A stretch of 64,000 bases of DNA from positions 1 through 64,000 of the forward strand of contig NZ_NEGA01000022.1 of assembly GCF_002135315.1 (NCBI RefSeq). Reading direction: 5' to 3'. How positions within the stretch are numbered: the stretch's first letter is position 1; each line of letters begins with the position of its first letter. Source of the DNA: Acinetobacter sp. ANC 3903 (GTDB lineage Bacteria > Pseudomonadota > Gammaproteobacteria > Pseudomonadales > Moraxellaceae). The notes under the pieces are model-generated. The model ran no database searches, had not been told where the DNA came from, and was given only the letters and a program-made list of their open reading frames with translations. The position numbers and the translations under genes are program-made. Shown here piece after piece: positions 63,663-64,000 of the stretch.

Positions 63663-64000
63663 GCCTGTTTGTCCTTTAATAGCATACCAATAATGCCACC
63701 TACTAAAGCTCCAACAACAACATGAGAGTTTTCAGGTAAGTACCAATAAGCAAGTAATGAACTTATAGCTGCTGCTATCCATATGCAGATAATTCTTAAA
63801 TTTTTCTGCCCCCCAACAACCATTGACAGCAGAAAACAAGCCATTACCATATCTAGGCCAAAATGGGTTGGGTTTTGAATAACACTACCAAAATATAACC
63901 CCAAACAAGTTCCTATTACCCAGAACAACCACAGGGCAATTCCGCCACCAAATAAAATTCCAAGACCTTGTTTTTGATTTTGAAATGCTTGTTGAGCGAA
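63659..64000 (-). CDS. azlC: AzlC-like branched-chain amino-acid permease, 5' end outside the window
   Basis: The last 113 residues of an AzlC-type permease: GGGIALWLFWVIGTCLGLYF, then QNPTHFGLDMVMACFLLSMV and GGIIGMLLKD. The frame stays open to the window edge at 64000, so this is the C-terminal half of a protein usually of about 230 residues, not a truncation. With AzlD it would export leucine-like amino acids. Confidence 0.85.
   Translation of the reverse strand, partial: FAQQAFQNQKQGLGILFGGGIALWLFWVIGTCLGLYFGSVIQNPTHFGLDMVMACFLLSMVVGGQKNLRIICIWIAAAISSLLAYWYLPENSHVVVGALVGGIIGMLLKDKQA

Overview
The window reads as part of a large Acinetobacter-type plasmid (Gammaproteobacteria, Moraxellaceae), with low GC and Acinetobacter-like proteins (DcaP-type porin, dca-type beta-oxidation enzymes). 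The plasmid call rests on a complete replication and partition core at about 49.8-53.7 kb: parA, parB, an iteron origin with DnaA boxes, a Rep_3 initiator, and four copies of a 17-bp palindrome around parAB and rep. No rRNA, tRNA or CRISPR was seen.

Layout. 0-0.5 kb: remnants of a transposase and an integrase. 0.5-22 kb: a catabolic island. A ring-processing set on the minus strand (badH-badI-aliB-aliA) matches the aliphatic-ring pathway known from Rhodopseudomonas, which takes cyclohexanecarboxylate through its CoA ester to pimeloyl-CoA. A dicarboxylate beta-oxidation set (acyl-CoA dehydrogenase, hydratase, 3-hydroxyacyl-CoA dehydrogenase, thiolase) would take pimeloyl-CoA to glutaryl-CoA plus acetyl-CoA, and a glutaryl-CoA dehydrogenase would go on to crotonyl-CoA. 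The island also carries etfAB, an aromatic-acid-type MFS importer, a DcaP-like porin, a family III CoA-transferase, and TetR, IclR and MarR regulators. Recurrent operator-like palindromes tie the IclR gene to the two halves of the pathway.

22.5-27.7 kb: a sulfide/persulfide detoxification operon (persulfide dioxygenase, rhodanese, two YeeE/YedE-type proteins, TauE/SafE exporter, AhpD-like protein) beside a BigR-like redox repressor. 28-37.3 kb: methyltransferase, Dps, UspA, a very large membrane HD-GYP sensor, a GGDEF diguanylate cyclase, and an unrecognised 582-residue protein with a CRP-like site in front of it. 37.4-44.3 kb: arsenic resistance with two operons and two unrelated arsenate reductases; the arsO-like monooxygenase gene is broken. 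44.6-49.7 kb: TonB receptor, small secreted protein, ribA, and relics (IS5-type transposase, short-chain dehydrogenase).

49.8-53.7 kb: plasmid core. 53.8-56.6 kb: a graveyard of broken genes (hsdM, hsdR, a DUF2384-type antitoxin, a frameshifted unknown). 56.7-64 kb: CDF cation efflux, an HlyD/RbbA/ABC-2 permease export operon, an IS5-type transposase relic, and azlD with the 3' part of azlC running off the window edge.

Overall the element looks like an adaptive plasmid: a self-contained route for an alicyclic acid, stress and metalloid resistance, and a backbone that has gained and lost several mobile and defence modules. All functional calls are from sequence reading only.
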